Of a stretch of DNA of 64,000 nucleotides, positions 48,028-61,149 are shown piece after piece. Numbering within the stretch: the stretch's first letter is position 1; the number at the start of each line of letters is the position of its first letter. Position numbers and translations under genes: made by a program. This DNA is from Ophioderma brevispina (taxonomy: Eukaryota > Echinodermata > Ophiuroidea > Amphilepidida > Ophiodermatidae), in assembly GCA_023653785.1 (NCBI GenBank), contig JAMKCH010057912.1, positions 1 through 64,000 on the forward strand, written 5' to 3'. The notes under the pieces are model-generated. The model saw nothing but the letters and a program-made list of their open reading frames with translations, did no database searches and was not told the origin of the DNA.

Positions 48028-49625
48028 AGCCATGGGTAAGGTCAATGCCATTCATTGAATGAGTGATTGTAACATGAAAAAAGCAAGCAATTTTTTTAAT
48101 GACAAAGTTGATAACTTCAAAAGTATGAGTAATTTTCCCCCTACAGCGCGAGTCAAAAAGAATAGGACCGAGATTGATTATATTTTATCAAAAAACTAAT
48201 TGAGCTTGATAATAAAAGTTTTAGATATTCGAAACAAGCATGTTCTTCCGCTCATTAGAAAAAAAGAATCCCCGAAATTCATCATTCCTAGCCACTGTTA
48301 TGCCTGTTCTGCCGAAGGAACCCATTTATCCAGCTGTCCACGGAATGCTGACTGCTTTGAATATATGCGAGTACCTGGGAAATGACTGGGTCATTGAAAT
48401 GTAAATGATATGTAAACCCGCGAGTTTCAAAAACATGGTCGGCCCAAAATCAATAATAATGAATAAAATAACATCTGAAGGTATTCTCAAAACTAACTTG
48501 GCATCTTGGTGGAAAGGTGTTAGGTATCATGGCCCCTCCATATCCAGATGTACAACAAACTTTTATAGTTCAAACCTACTTGCAGACCCAATGACCCATT
48601 CAGAGACAGTTTGCCTTGCAGTTCCCACAAGTAAAACATGCACCTTGCAAAATGGTCAGGAAATTCCATGACTATGAAACCACCAAGAACCAACAACATG
48701 AAGCATCGGGAAGAAGGACTCTGACAAGCTCTGAGAATGAACCCAAGTGTGCACTAAAATGCAGAAGATTGTCCTTTTTAAGGACTCGTCTTGTTTACAT
48801 GTTGCCATGGGTAAGGTCAATGCCATTCATTGAATGAGTGATTGTAACATGAAAAAAGCAAGCAAATTTTTTAATGACAAAGTTGATAACTTCAAAAGTA
48901 TGAGTAATTTTTCCCCTACAGCGCGAGTCAAAAAGAATAGGACCGTGATTGATTATATTTTATCAAAAAACTAATTGAGCTTGATAATAAAAGTTTTAGA
49001 TATTCGAAAACAAGCATGTTCTTCCGCTCATTAGAAAAAAAGAATCACTGAAATTCATCATTCCTAGCCACTATTATGCCTGTTCTGCCGAAGGAACCCA
49101 TTTATCCAGCTGTCCACAGAATGCTGAATGCTTTGAATATATGCGTGTACCTGGGAAATGACATATGTAAACCCGCGAGTTTCAAAAACATGGTCGGCAC
49201 AAAATCAATAATAATTTCCATAGTCATCAAATTTTCTGACCATTGCTATGTTGTACAAAGTTAGTTTTGAAAATACCTTTAGATTTGTTATTTTATTCAT
49301 TATTATTGATTTTGTGCAGACCATGCTAATCTGTTTTTGAAACTCGGGAGTTTACATCTCATTTACATTTCAATAACCCAGTTCTTCCCAGGTACGAACG
49401 AGCATAATTCAAGCATTCAGAGAACCAAACTTCTGTGGACAGCTGGATAAATGCAGAACAGGCATAACAATGGTGGAAGTTATCACTGTCGGTGATCTTA
49501 TTTTCTAATGGGCGGATGAACCTGCTTGTTTCGAATATATCGCAAAACTTTTATTATCAAGCTCAATTAGTTTTTTTTGATAACTAAATAATCAATCACG
49601 GTCCTCTTCTTTTTGACTCACCCTG
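48028..49625. mobile_element. Fold-back element with a duplicated left arm
   Basis: The block starting GCGAGTCAAAAAGAATAGGA occurs at about 48148 and 48924, and inverted at the right end as TCTTCTTTTTGACTCACCC (about 49605-49622). The left-arm copies share at least 300 bp, plus about 115 bp of flank (GGTAAGGTCAATGCCATTC onward). The inverted arm spans about 49258-49622. The sequence therefore runs arm, 320-bp spacer, flank plus arm, inverted arm. Outer ends ACAGGGTGAGTCAAAAAG resemble Tc1/mariner-type termini. Confidence 0.8.
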
Positions 49626-49884
49626 TTTACTGGTCGGATCACTCCAACACACTCAAATCTTAAGGGCAAGATGGAGATGCTCTAAGATCTGTCTTGATTT
49701 TTTGCTTTTGATTAAAAAAATGCTGCCAAGTGACAAAACGAAACAATAACCTTCTAGTAGAGTGGGCGTTTGGGCCAAAACGTGTTCGATACCCCTAATA
49801 TACGGGAGGTTACTACTCATCACAACTATCATCTGTAAAGGGCTCTTTGTCACCTGCTACATCTGAAAATGATGTTGTTGAAAA

Positions 49885-51750
49885 TTTGTAACCTGTGGTG
49901 GGAAGGTCAACCAGGGGTTCATTTAGAGGTCATCCCGAGGTCATCTAGCAATTTATTGAAAAACACATATCATCCTTGAAACTAGACTGAAATCGATTAC
50001 TTTTTGTCAAATTTTGGTATCATGTGAGAGAAAACATTTTTCTATTATGTGAAACAACCAATTTTGAGAAATAATAGCCAAATGGAATTCAAATTTTTAG
50101 TTTGGGGAAAAAAGGACCTTTTTTGGTCATTTTTTTTTTTGCTACTTTTTGGGCAAAATTTGAATTTTGAAGGATTACGACGTTTTTACCCATCATGATA
50201 TTTGCTGCTTTTGGGAGGTTAACTGGTATTTTTCCCAAAAACTGACCCTATATACTGTCCCATTAAAATATCATAAAAATTTTATTAAATATATTGCTTT
50301 TATTGTAATAAATAATATAAAGGTCAATGACCTTTAAATCCCATAAAATTGCCTCTTTCAGACAGGGTTCAGATTAGGAGGCCCTACCGTGTACCTATAT
50401 GCACCAGTCTTGTCGAATTAGTTGTCATATAAGATAGAATATAACATTTTTTCTATCGTGTGAAATCAATTTCGAGGAGCTTATACAGAAAGATTTTCAA
50501 CGTTTGGGCAAAAAAAGGGCATTTTTTTTGTCATGTTTTGCTCATGTTTGGGGGCAAAATTTTTGAATTTGAAGGATTACAATTTTTTACTCATCATGAA
50601 ATTTGCTCTTTTGGGGAGTTAACTGTAGTTGGCACCAAAAACTGCCCACACCTACTTCCATATACATAAAAAAATCATCGGAATACACCTACATTCTAAC
50701 GTTATTCTGTGGCAAAGGTCAATGACCTTTACCATGACTCGCCTTTTTTCAGGTCCGGGTTCAGATTAGGAGGCCTATACCATGTGCATATATGCACCAT
50801 TTTTGTCGAATTAGGTGTCAAATAAAGAAATAACAATTTTTTTCTACAATGTGAATCCAATTCAAGGGGATTAATGCACAATAGTTTTCAATTTTGGGCA
50901 AAAAGGGCATTTTTGCTTATTTTTGGGGCAAAAATTGAATTTTGAAGATACGTTTATACTCCTCTGAGTACTAATGAATGATGTGCGCTTTGGGGTAGTT
51001 CAAGGTATTTCCCAAAAAATCTTGTTCTAAATATTTTCATATATCATGGAATTTTCATAGAATACACGGAACTTTTTTTTTTAAAGTTATTGTGTTTCAA
51101 AGATCATGACTTTCAAATCTAAGAACTTACCTTTTCAGGTCAGGATTCAGATTAGGAACCTTGACCATTTACATATATGCAACATTCTTGTCAAATTAAG
51201 GTGTCATATTAAATACAATTCATTTTTCTATCATTAAGTCAATTTCGCGGGAATTGTGCATAATGGTTTTCAAATTTTGGTAAAAAAGGGAAGTTTTTAA
51301 AAATTAAAAAAAAAAAACATTTCCCCACATTTTTTGCTCATTTTGGACAAAATTTGAATTTGAAGATACAAGATTCATCCATTCTAATCCTATCCCTTTA
51401 AAATATTTTTGTTTCAAAAATTTAACCCGCATAGTGTGCTATATCACAGAAATTTATCGTAAATACAACACGAGACATTTTTAAAAGTCACTTTGTGGTA
51501 AAAAGTTCACTTAACCTTTAAAATAAATCATTTTATATAAATTTGAGGGTTTATTTCTGAAATTGCTTTTTGGATTTTTAGTTAAAAGTGGCATTTTTGC
51601 CCATTTTGGGGTAAATTAGAGGAAAGCACTATTTGACCATTTAAAAGTTTGGTAAATAACCATGGGTTCTTCTTCTAATGGGATATCACATGAAAGTGAA
51701 TATAAATGAGAAAATCATAATTGTTATCACATGTATAACAATTTTAGAGG
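49885..51750 (+). repeat. 390-bp satellite, forward array
   Basis: Three to four units of about 390 bp. The marker CAGATTAGGAGGCC or a variant lies near 50370, 50762 and 51148. Units also share AAAGGTCAATGACCTTT, CATATATGCACC, GTCGAATTAG and GGGCAAAATTTGAATTT. The same unit forms the reversed array at 58640-60890. The outer border TTGTAACCTGTGGTGGGAAG is matched inverted at the right border of the other array. The last units decay after about 51420. Confidence 0.85.
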
Positions 51751-52109
51751 TTATTTGAAATTTTGTTAAATTGGGGGTGAATACCTCCAAATCATTTATA
51801 CAGATTGTTGCAGGGGGGTCCGCTGCGAATACCTATAAATGATACATGTTCCCCGGAATATTATTCCTTGGGGTTGAGTACAAGACCATAGCAAGTGACA
51901 TTTTTTGGTGAAGTTTCTCTTTTGCATAATATAAAAAAGGTTGGCAGGAACAACATTTAAGAGACGAAACATGAAAGAAACAATCATTTTACGTCATTAA
52001 CAACTAGCTTTCACCTGTGTAATACGATTACATGTGCACTTAACTGATTTCAAAGCTTGCACATTTTGCAAGCGCGTCACAGCATTGTAAGTCGGGGATG
52101 GGGGGTCAT

Positions 52110-52270
52110 CAGCATCGTCCCCATTGTATTTTTGTCCTTCCCTTTCTTTTCCTGTTTCAGTTCTCGTTTCTCCACTCCTTTCTCTCTTTCTCTCCCTTGT
52201 CCCCATTTCCCCTTCAGTATGTACGGGACAGTTCCCCCCGTCCCCCTGTTCCCCCTACTGTTTCATTATG
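52110..52270 (+). other. Polypyrimidine tract
   Basis: About 150 bp of mostly C and T (TTTCTCTCTTTCTCTCCC and similar). One of several C/T-rich, G-poor patches in the window. Confidence 0.8.
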
Positions 52271-53134
52271 CTTCTTGTCATGATAAAATACTTTTTTTGA
52301 AATAATCAGAAATGTTTTGAACTTTAAATGATTTTAAAACTTTATTATTCCATAATTTAATATTAAAATTTAATATTCCAATATTCTCCAAAATAATACA
52401 TACACCTGCGCGTAACTTGCAAGAGTCTGCACTGCTGCATCAAATCCCATAATTGGTACGAGTCTTGGCAGAGAAAAATGTCAGAGGTCAAACTCGTCTG
52501 TGTTTCATTTAAAGATAATTAAATATTTTAAAAAATCCACAAAAATGGGTATTTCACCCATGTTCCTAAACTGGTCCTTGAGAATTGAACCTGTATGGAT
52601 AATGGGAAAGGTTATTTTTAGCATAATGATGCCTTCTTTTGCAAAAGAATTGATGGGGATTTACCAAGTTAAAAAGCCTTCAGTAGCATAACAAGTCATA
52701 GCGGTTGTTCATTGTTGAAAAAATGTCGAAACTCTTGTTTAAAAAAATAAAAATGTATGGATAATTCTCAAATGATCCCTGAAAGATTAGGTGATAGTAG
52801 GTCACCATACAAGGTGTTCAAGGACAAGATCTCAATTAGAAGAAGATCATCAAGAAAATCTTTTGATGTCTCTTGAAAATGCCTCAAATGCCTACTTTTT
52901 CACGCTAATATATTGATTATTGAACGTTACTACTCAAAGTGATCTAAGGATCCTATGAGTGCTTTTAGGATAGAGATTGGGTATTTTGTGATCTTCTTCT
53001 TGATTCATTTGAGGTCATTTGTTTCATTATAACATAGAATGCTTTCTTGCAGAGTGGGTTTTGAGGTGTTCGAAACCACTTGCAATCTAGGAATCTGAGG
53101 TAATCATTTAAATGTGGGAATTGCAAAAAACGCC

Positions 53135-54621
53135 TTAAAGAGGCACTGGCAACATTTTCACAAAATATGAATTTCTTCTCTTCAATTTGCCGTGCAAATA
53201 ATATTCCTAGGCCATTGAAACATAAAAAGACAAAACATCAAAACTTAATAAGAGGTTAAAGACATCCAGTAATTTGTAGGCTCACTTTTAATTTTGCCGT
53301 AACTTAATCACAAATGTGACAAATTACATGAATAGTCTATGAATATAGACCCGTACTCAATGATATTATTTATACTCAAAAACCACAAAGGTCACGACCG
53401 GTCAAAAAGGTGTATGCCGTGGGAACTCAACTCCGTCGAGTGCTTTCCTGTGTTTTAAACAAACACCATTTTCCGGTCGTCTGCTGAAGAAAAATGACTC
53501 CTGGATTCATTCCTATTAAATTTGTATTCTGTTTCCCATTTGTTCTTTTTCTCCCCACAAGGCCTGATTTGGGCTTAATCATTTCCGGTGAGGTCTAATT
53601 ATAAAAAGCTTTACAACCATGCAAAATATCACGTTATAAATCTAGGGGCGCACTATTTTTTAAAGTCGTCCGCTAAGGAAATAACCTATGGCAGCATGAT
53701 TCGTGTGGTGGTGTCTGTCTGTCCAGTCTGTGGGTGTGGTGTCAAAACATTTGGAAATACACTTTTGGTTAAAATGTTGTCTAGCTTTTTAGATGCAGTG
53801 ACAGATCAAGGTTCATACTTGGCATCTTATACATGAGGGCAAGTGGTCTTATATTTGTCATAGATAAGGAGGTCAAAGGTTATTCAGGGAGGTCAGAGGG
53901 TTTACCTAGATCATAATCTTGTGATTGGTATCATTTGTGGTTCATGTAGCATTTTAAGTGCAGTTGATGGATCCAGTTCATACTTGGTTACTGTTACATT
54001 GAGGCAAAGGGGTCTTATGTGGGGTCACAGCTGAGGTCAAAGGTCATTCAGGTGTCCACTTAGGTCATTTAATCTTGTGCATGTGTAATACACTTTGCTA
54101 AAATGTTGTTATGCATTTTAGTGCAGTGATGGATCAATTCATACTTTGTATGATTTACATGGAGGGCAAGGGGTCTTATGTGGGTCATGATAAGAGTCAA
54201 AGTCATTCAGGGGCCACTTAGGGTCAATCTTTGTTCATGTGTTAGATCCGTTTGGTTCAAATATAGCATGTTAGTGCATGATGGATCAAGTACATACTTG
54301 GTAGCTTTATACATGGAGGCAAGGGGTCTTATGTGGGTTCACAGATGAGGTCAAAGGTCATCAGGGGTCATTAGGGCATTATATCTTGTGCATGTGAGAT
54401 ACACTTTTGGGTAAAATGTTTGTGTTGAGGATTTAGTGCAGTGACGGTTAAGTCATATTGTGGGTTCAATATGGGTCATATATTAGGGTGATTAATTGTG
54501 GTCCAAGGGTTCATTCATTTCAGGGGTCACTAGATTCTTTGCTGCGCAACATAATCAGAATGACCTATTCTTTGAAAGACCGCTGTCCCCTATTTTAAAA
54601 ATATGCCAGTGTCTCTTTTAA
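53135..54621. mobile_element. TTAA-flanked element carrying an internal satellite
   Basis: The left end TTAAAGAGGCACTGGCA is matched inverted by TGCCAGTGTCTCTTTTAA at the right end, with TTAA at both borders (53135-53138, 54618-54621). Inside, at about 53750-54540, are four to five tandem units of 155-165 bp with GATGGATCAAG, TTCATACTTGG, GAGGCAAGGGGTCTTATGTG and GAGGTCAAAGGTCA. Perfect DR1 motifs occur at 54034-54046 and 54348-54360. It has no transposase. Confidence 0.75.
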
Positions 54622-54779
54622 CAAGAAATAGATGTTACTTTAGGAATAAGTCATATGACACATCAGGGATTCAGCATTTGGGTGATTGCTGTTAACCACT
54701 AAATTATTAGTACTCTTCTTCAATGGATAATTGCTGTAACAATAATATTTCCCTTACTGCCTGATAAAACTGCTCGCTG

Positions 54780-55100
54780 TTTATAACCTCCTTGTGATCT
54801 TTTACCTCTAATGACCTTTTTTTGACCTCATCTGTGACCTCACATAAGACCCTTGCCTCGATGTATAAGCATACCAGTATTACTATGATCCATCACTGCA
54901 CTAATATGCTACATTTTAACCAAAAGTGTATACCAACATATGCCAAAATACTAATGACCCGACGTACCCCCGTGAATCCCGGTGACCTCCGGATCTATGA
55001 TCCACATAAGACACCTTGCCCTCCATGTATACGCATGCCATAAATGAACTGGAAATCCATCAACTGCACTAAAATGCTAGACATTTTTTAACCAAAAGTC
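54780..55100 (-). repeat. Inverted copies of the 160-bp unit
   Basis: ACCTCATCTGTGACCTCACA, CATAAGAC, ATCCATCACTGCACTAA and TTTTAACCAAAAGTG are reverse complements of the unit in 53750-54540. Two diverged units are present, outside the TTAA element, followed by C-rich sequence. Confidence 0.7.
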
Positions 55101-55309
55101 ACTCCTCCCTAACGTGACTCCCCTTTTTCTCAAAACCACACGCGCCGTAACTACCCTACCCCCCCCGTAACGCCTATACTTCCCCCACCCCAATCCGCCT
55201 TCAATTCACCCATCACCCTAACCCCAAACCACCCACTCCCCTACATGACACCTTCAAGCACCTAGTCCCCGAACTCCAACCCCCACCCCCACTCCACTCC
55301 CCAACTCAG

Positions 55310-56564
55310 ACCTGCCAACCCTCCCGATTTCGGCGTGAGCCTCCCGATAGTATGTGGCTTACTCCCGCCCTTACGGCCATATTCCCTATCCGCTCCTCCC
55401 CGATAATTGAATGAATATACGATTTTTAAAAAATAAAATTCGCCAGTTACCAGCATTACAACATGCCGTATCTGTTCCATCCGAGTGTTATTAATAAGAA
55501 GTAAAAATATCCTAAGTTTCGTGTGCCTCTATTCTCCTTTCATGTAATTAAGCTATGCAAGTGTGTAAATATGTGTATGTTAAGTATCTGATTTTATAAT
55601 TGGGGTCATGAGGTCTTTTAAAAATACAGCCTGAGTACTTATCGCCATACTACAATATGACGTACGCGAGTGGCAGTCTACTGGTTTGATGTCGTGTTGG
55701 TGCTTATGAGTCTTAATCTAGTAAGTTGAGTGATCAAATTAAAAAACCAAACAATGTCACATCTCGGACGCAACAATTTCCGCGGTGGAAAAAGCCTTCG
55801 AAACAGCGAAGAAAAAATGGTCTCAAAAGTTCAACAAAAGAAGACTACTCTGTTTAATGGCTGTATAAAACAAAATCTCTAAGGAATTTATCACGCTTGA
55901 TTTTGCAAGATTTGCACCTACAGTATTCGGTTCAGCATGGTGGACGAGACGTAAATCATGATATTCATGTATTAGCATTTTAACGCAGTGAGATTCCACG
56001 TACTCACAGACCTTAGAATGAAAAAAGCTAGTTCGGGAAGGCCACAAAATGTCTTCGTATTTTCGCAAGACAGGAAGTGAGGAAGAGTTTGAAGTACTAG
56101 CAGTTATACTTGCAAGCAGGCATTAAGGTAGAGTGACATTTTCAACTGGGCAAAAAATGCAGAATTCTGCATTATCACTCATGTATATGGCTTGTGTACC
56201 ATTTTTCAAATGTCTGGTGACTTTCATTTTCTCCTTTCAGTATCAAATGAAACTTTATAAATGACAATTTTGAGTTTTAATCTTCTCTATTTTTTGCTGA
56301 TAATTTTTAGCTAAAACTTCTTGAGTTATCTTGATGAATAGTTGTCAGGAGAGCTTTCCAAAAGGCCTGCAAAAAGGCCAATCCCAGGAGCTTCCGGGGG
56401 CGCTGCCCCCTGAGGACGCCCTGCACGGGGGCGTTGCCCTGGACCCCACGGGCATTTCAAGCTTAGCTCAAGAGCTCACGTCGCGGTGCGCGCCTTCGCG
56501 CGCACTACATTTCAAACACTTTACATAAATCCTCCCTGAGCGTCATCTCCAATGTTGGCAGGTC
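55310..56564. mobile_element. Element with AGACCTGCCAAC ends
   Basis: AGACCTGCCAACCCTCCC at 55311 and the inverse GTTGGCAGGTCT near 56552 form short inverted ends. The interior contains frames too broken to identify and, near 56395-56460, a GC-rich palindromic block (GGGGGCGCTGCCCCCTGAGG). Possibly a degenerate DNA transposon. Confidence 0.45.
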
Positions 56565-56768
56565 TGCCAACTCAAACTCTCCCAACCCAAACTAACGCCC
56601 CACTCCCCCCCATCCCCCTCTCCATCTCATCAAACGTCCCCCACCTCCCCTCAACTCTCCCACCCTGAACCAAGTCTGCCACTCCACTCCAATCCTCAGT
56701 ACTTACTGTCCCCACACTTAATTGCTGCAACCAAAGAATTATTTGGTTTTTAATTAGTGTCCCTATAA

Positions 56769-57877
56769 AAACCGTGGTTCCCAAAAACAACGCAACACTT
56801 GGTGCCAGGGGCCATAAAAGAATCGTTTTGGAACAAAAGCATGTGACTACTTATCTTTGTTGTACAGTAAGATGGGACTGTTAGCTAATATCCCTGAAAT
56901 GTTAATATAAAAGTAGAGTCAATATTTTTTTAAATATACCCAGAATCCGTAACCTCAGGACCCATTTAAAAAACCAAATTATGCGATAGTAACTACATAC
57001 GGCACGGTACGTTTGCGGCCCAGAACCCCCAAAATGAATCTCTAAGTCCAACCCCATTTTTCCCTTTTTAAAACAACATGTTGCTGCAAACAAATATTAA
57101 CATATTAATGTTTCTATTGGTAAAACACGAAAAACGGCATTTTAACACACTTTAAAAAAATTTGAATTAGGAATGTTGAACAGTCTGATCAACAAACTCC
57201 TTCGGATTGGTCCAAATAAGACTGCATCGGAATTAGAGCTAATCATTCTTCATTACACGTCGGCACACCAGAGTTATCTTAATAAGAACCCCAAATTTAA
57301 TGACGAATGAATATACTGATATTGTTTATTGATTCTGTGTTGAAACTAGGTTTACTTTCATAAAGTTGAGAATGTAACATTTATTTTCAGTAACAATCAA
57401 GTTGCAGCCCAACGCATTTATCAGTTTATGGATGTGGAGTTTGTCTATGACTTAGTCCATAGTTTTTTATATCTTCTTGAAACATATTTAGCACCCATAA
57501 ATTAAATGTTTTATTTATTAGCAGTTAATAATAATTATGTAATACAGTCATTACACACAGTATAAGTTGTTCTGAAAGAAATTTTTTGGCAAGTAATGTG
57601 GTTGTAAATTCAATATTGTATTTGCCATTCTTTTTCCTTCATTGCCAGTCTTGTGTTTAACCAGTTTCTCATTTTTGTACAATGGGTCCTCTGCGGGTTA
57701 CTTCACATTTTTGGGTTCATATCTTAAAAACTATTGGCTCTACCTTTTTTTGAACTTTTCAGGAAATTAGTTAACATTCCCCTCTTACCTTCAACAAAGA
57801 ATAAGTAGTCACGGTCTTTTGTTCAAAATTTATGCCCTTCCACCAAGTGTTGGTTTTTTTTTTGGGACACACGGTAC
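56769..57877. mobile_element. Element with long inverted arms (about 120 bp)
   Basis: The left arm (TTCCCAAAAACAACG, CAACACTTGGTG, GAACAAAAGCATGTGACTAC) is repeated inverted at the right end (GTAGTCACGGTCTTTTGTTC, CACCAAGTGTTGG, TTTTTTTGGGACACACGG). The arms are diverged but collinear. The interior is AT-rich and has no transposase frame. Confidence 0.7.
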
Positions 57878-58059
57878 CATGTTAGGTATATAGAAGTTGC
57901 TAATTTTCTTAAGCATGTCAAAGTCCAAAATCTGGACCAAATTAGTACAACAAACCACCACAATTCACCATGGTGTTACCACCTCCCAAGTTTATTGGTA
58001 TTTGCATTTTTGGGTTGTACCAAGTGGATTCAACATTTTTGTTCATATGCATAGACTCA

Positions 58060-58390
58060 TTAAAGGTGCGTGTTCCGATCGTCTTTGGGACCCGCCCTGA
58101 TTTACCCGGGAAGTAGTATCGATTTTGCAATCAGATGAACGGAGGCCCGTATTTTTTGTCTCATGTCGTCCTGGGAATTTAGAGTCTCCATCAATTTCAT
58201 CCCCAAGATATCAGCACACAACCAACCGTTTTAATTGTTAACCATCAATATTAGCACAGTGTTGAATAGGGTTTTGCAATATACATTATTGCGTTCTATC
58301 CAACAAAACTGAAAGTTGTTTTTCCAGCAGTACGTGAGTGGTCATAATGTGCAAGAGCCAGGCTCTCGTTATCAGTTAGAAACCCATAGA
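58060..58390 (+). repeat. Dispersed repeat, copy B
   Basis: Second copy of the family at 1756-2095, in the same orientation and beginning with the same TTAAAGGTG block. Similarity is patchy with many small indels. Confidence 0.55.
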
Positions 58391-58639
58391 CATACTTCCA
58401 AACAAGTACCTTTTTTCCTTAATATTTTATTAACAATTCAATATAATTGCGGTAATATACAGCACCAGAAGTAATAATGAACTACCACTCCTATCAAGTT
58501 TAAAGTTGCCCTTTTAGTTGGTTAAATTGATTAATACACAGTCATAGAAACATAGACATACATAACCAATAGTCATGTTACATTGGTAACATAAAGCAGC
58601 ACACTATTATGGGCCCAAATAAAACAAACTAACACCTTA

Positions 58640-60890
58640 AATTTGGTTATTACATGATAGCCATTGTTCTGCCCTTTCATGTGAGGCCACATTTTAAGAA
58701 ACAATGGCTTTTGGGCCAACTTGTTTGGTAAAACAATCCCCAAAATGGGCAAAAATAATGCATTTTTTAATCTCCAAAGCATGTTCAAACTAACTTTCTC
58801 AAAATTGGTAGATATGATAAGTTTTAATGTTTTTTTAAAATATAAAACCTATTTAACAGACATTACATACATTTACATAGGCTTGAACCTAACGATCCCT
58901 GACCTGAAAAATAGGGTTTCTGCTTGGGTTTTAAGGTCAATGATTTTTGACACAAGTAACTTTAAAACGTGTCAATGTGTTGACTGTGAAATTTTCAATG
59001 ATATATGCACATTCTGTGGGAAATACCATTTAACTCCCCAGAGAGCATAGTATCTAATAAATGAGTAAGTTTTTAAATCTTCAAAATCAATGTTTGATCA
59101 AAATGAACCAAAAGCAAAACTGCCATTAACCCTCTCAAGCGGTACAAATGATGATACTTTTATTCTTATCAATATGGTACCCTACGTCAACAAAATTGTG
59201 CCATATATGTGTTTGGTAGGAAGGCCGCCCTGATCTGCACCCTTCCCTTGAAAGGCGATTTTTAGATTTTAACACAAAATCTAACTTTAAAAATGTGTCC
59301 TTTTCATATGAATTTCCATAACATAATTCATACTATTTGCAACCACATTTTGGCAAATACCATTGAACTCCCAAGGGCATAGTATCATGGTTAGTAAAAA
59401 CGTAATCTTCCAAATTACCATTTGCACCAAAATTATCAAAAAAACGACAAAAAAGGAAAAAAGGGCCTTTTTTTAACCCCAAAATTTTGAAAACCATTAG
59501 CATAATTGCCCTCGAAATTGATTATCTAAACAAGCACTGAGAAAATAAACAATGCTTTTCTCTACTATGACCCCTGAAATTTGCAAGAATGTGCATAGGT
59601 TTCCACTCTGAACCCTTGACTGAACAAGGTGATTTCCAATGACCTTTGACACGACTCACTTCAAATTTTGGTCCTGGATTCCTCTGAAAATTTTTGCCAA
59701 TGATATAATGGCACAATATTTGGGAACATATTTTTTGGGAAATATCAATTGAACTTTCAACAGGCATAGTACATGATAGTAAAAACGGAATCTTCAAAAT
59801 TCAAATTTTGCCCAAAATGAGCAAAAAATTACCCAAAAATTGCGCTTTTTTTTTTTTTGCCCAAATTGGTTTTTTTTTTTTTTAAAAAAAAAGAGGTTGT
59901 TAAATTGTTTTCACATGATAGAAAAAGTGTATTCTCTCTAAATTACAAACCCGACTTCGACCAGAATGGTCATATATGTACATTGTAGCTCCTAATCTGA
60001 CCCTGAACGAAAAAGGAGGAAGGCGAATTTTTTCTTGGCTTTAAAGGTATTGACCTTTGTCACAGAATAACTTTAGAATGTGCTTTGTGGTATTCCTATG
60101 AAATTTTGTAATGATATATGACAGTATATGGTTGAGGCCGTTTTTTTATACACACCTTAACCCGTATACCTCCCCACATCTTCCCATTCCTATCAATTCT
60201 GAATTCCCCCCGTCAGTCTTCAAATTCAAATTTGCCCCAAAATGAGCAAAAAAAGAAAAAATGCCCTTTTGGGCCCAAAATTTGGAACTATTCTGTATAA
60301 GCTCCTCGAATTGATTTCACATGATGAAAAATTTCTTTCTCTCTAATATAACACCGAGTTTCGAACAATATGGTGCATTATGTACAGGGTAGAGGCCTCC
60401 TAATCTTTGAACCCTGACCTTACAAAGGCGGTTTCCTTGGATTTAAAGGTCATTGACCTTTGCCACAGAATAACTTTAGAATGTGCTAGGTTATTCCTAT
60501 GTAAATTTTTTTATGATATATGGACCAGTATGTGTGGGCAGTTTTTGGGAAAATAGCCAGTTACTCCCCACAGAGCAAATTAATATATGAGTAAAACGTA
60601 TCTTCAAAAATTCAAATTTGGCCCAAAAATTAGCAAAAAAATGACCAAAAATGTCCTTTTTATTTTTTTTTTTTTTTCCTTTTTTTTTCCCCTAAATTTG
60701 AAATCCTTTTGCATGATTTCCTCAAAATTGGTTTTACATAATAGAAAAATTTAGTTCCCTTTCCATGATACCAAATTTGACCAATTAATGATTTTAGGGA
60801 GTCATAGTTCACGGATGAATATAGTGTATTTTCCATAATTGACCTCAATGACCTATTGATGACCTCTAAAATGACGGGGTGGGCGGGGCC
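58640..60890 (-). repeat. 390-bp satellite, reversed array
   Basis: About five units in the opposite direction to 49885-51750. Markers corresponding to the CAGATTAGGAGGCC region lie near 58885, 59222, 59605, 59993 and 60400, mostly 383-405 bp apart. The unit at about 60140-60220 has lost its expected sequence and is C-rich there. A perfect inverted AGGTCA-T-TGACCT motif lies at 60447-60459. Confidence 0.85.
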
Positions 60891-61149
60891 CTAGTTGCCC
60901 TCCACAACAAGGTTACAAGAGTTTCACAACCATCAGTTCAGCTGCAGCATGATCAAAATCTTTTAAGTGATATATGTTTTGATGATATTATCTAGCCACT
61001 TTTTTGCCCATTTTCCACTCTACTATTCTGACTTTGTGCCACTTACTATTTGCGTTCTGTGCATGTTGGGTAGTATGGAAGTTGCAATGTGGTATATTGC
61101 ACTACAAACAAAATTTTCCTGATTGTGTAAATACTGGAGTTGGCAGATC

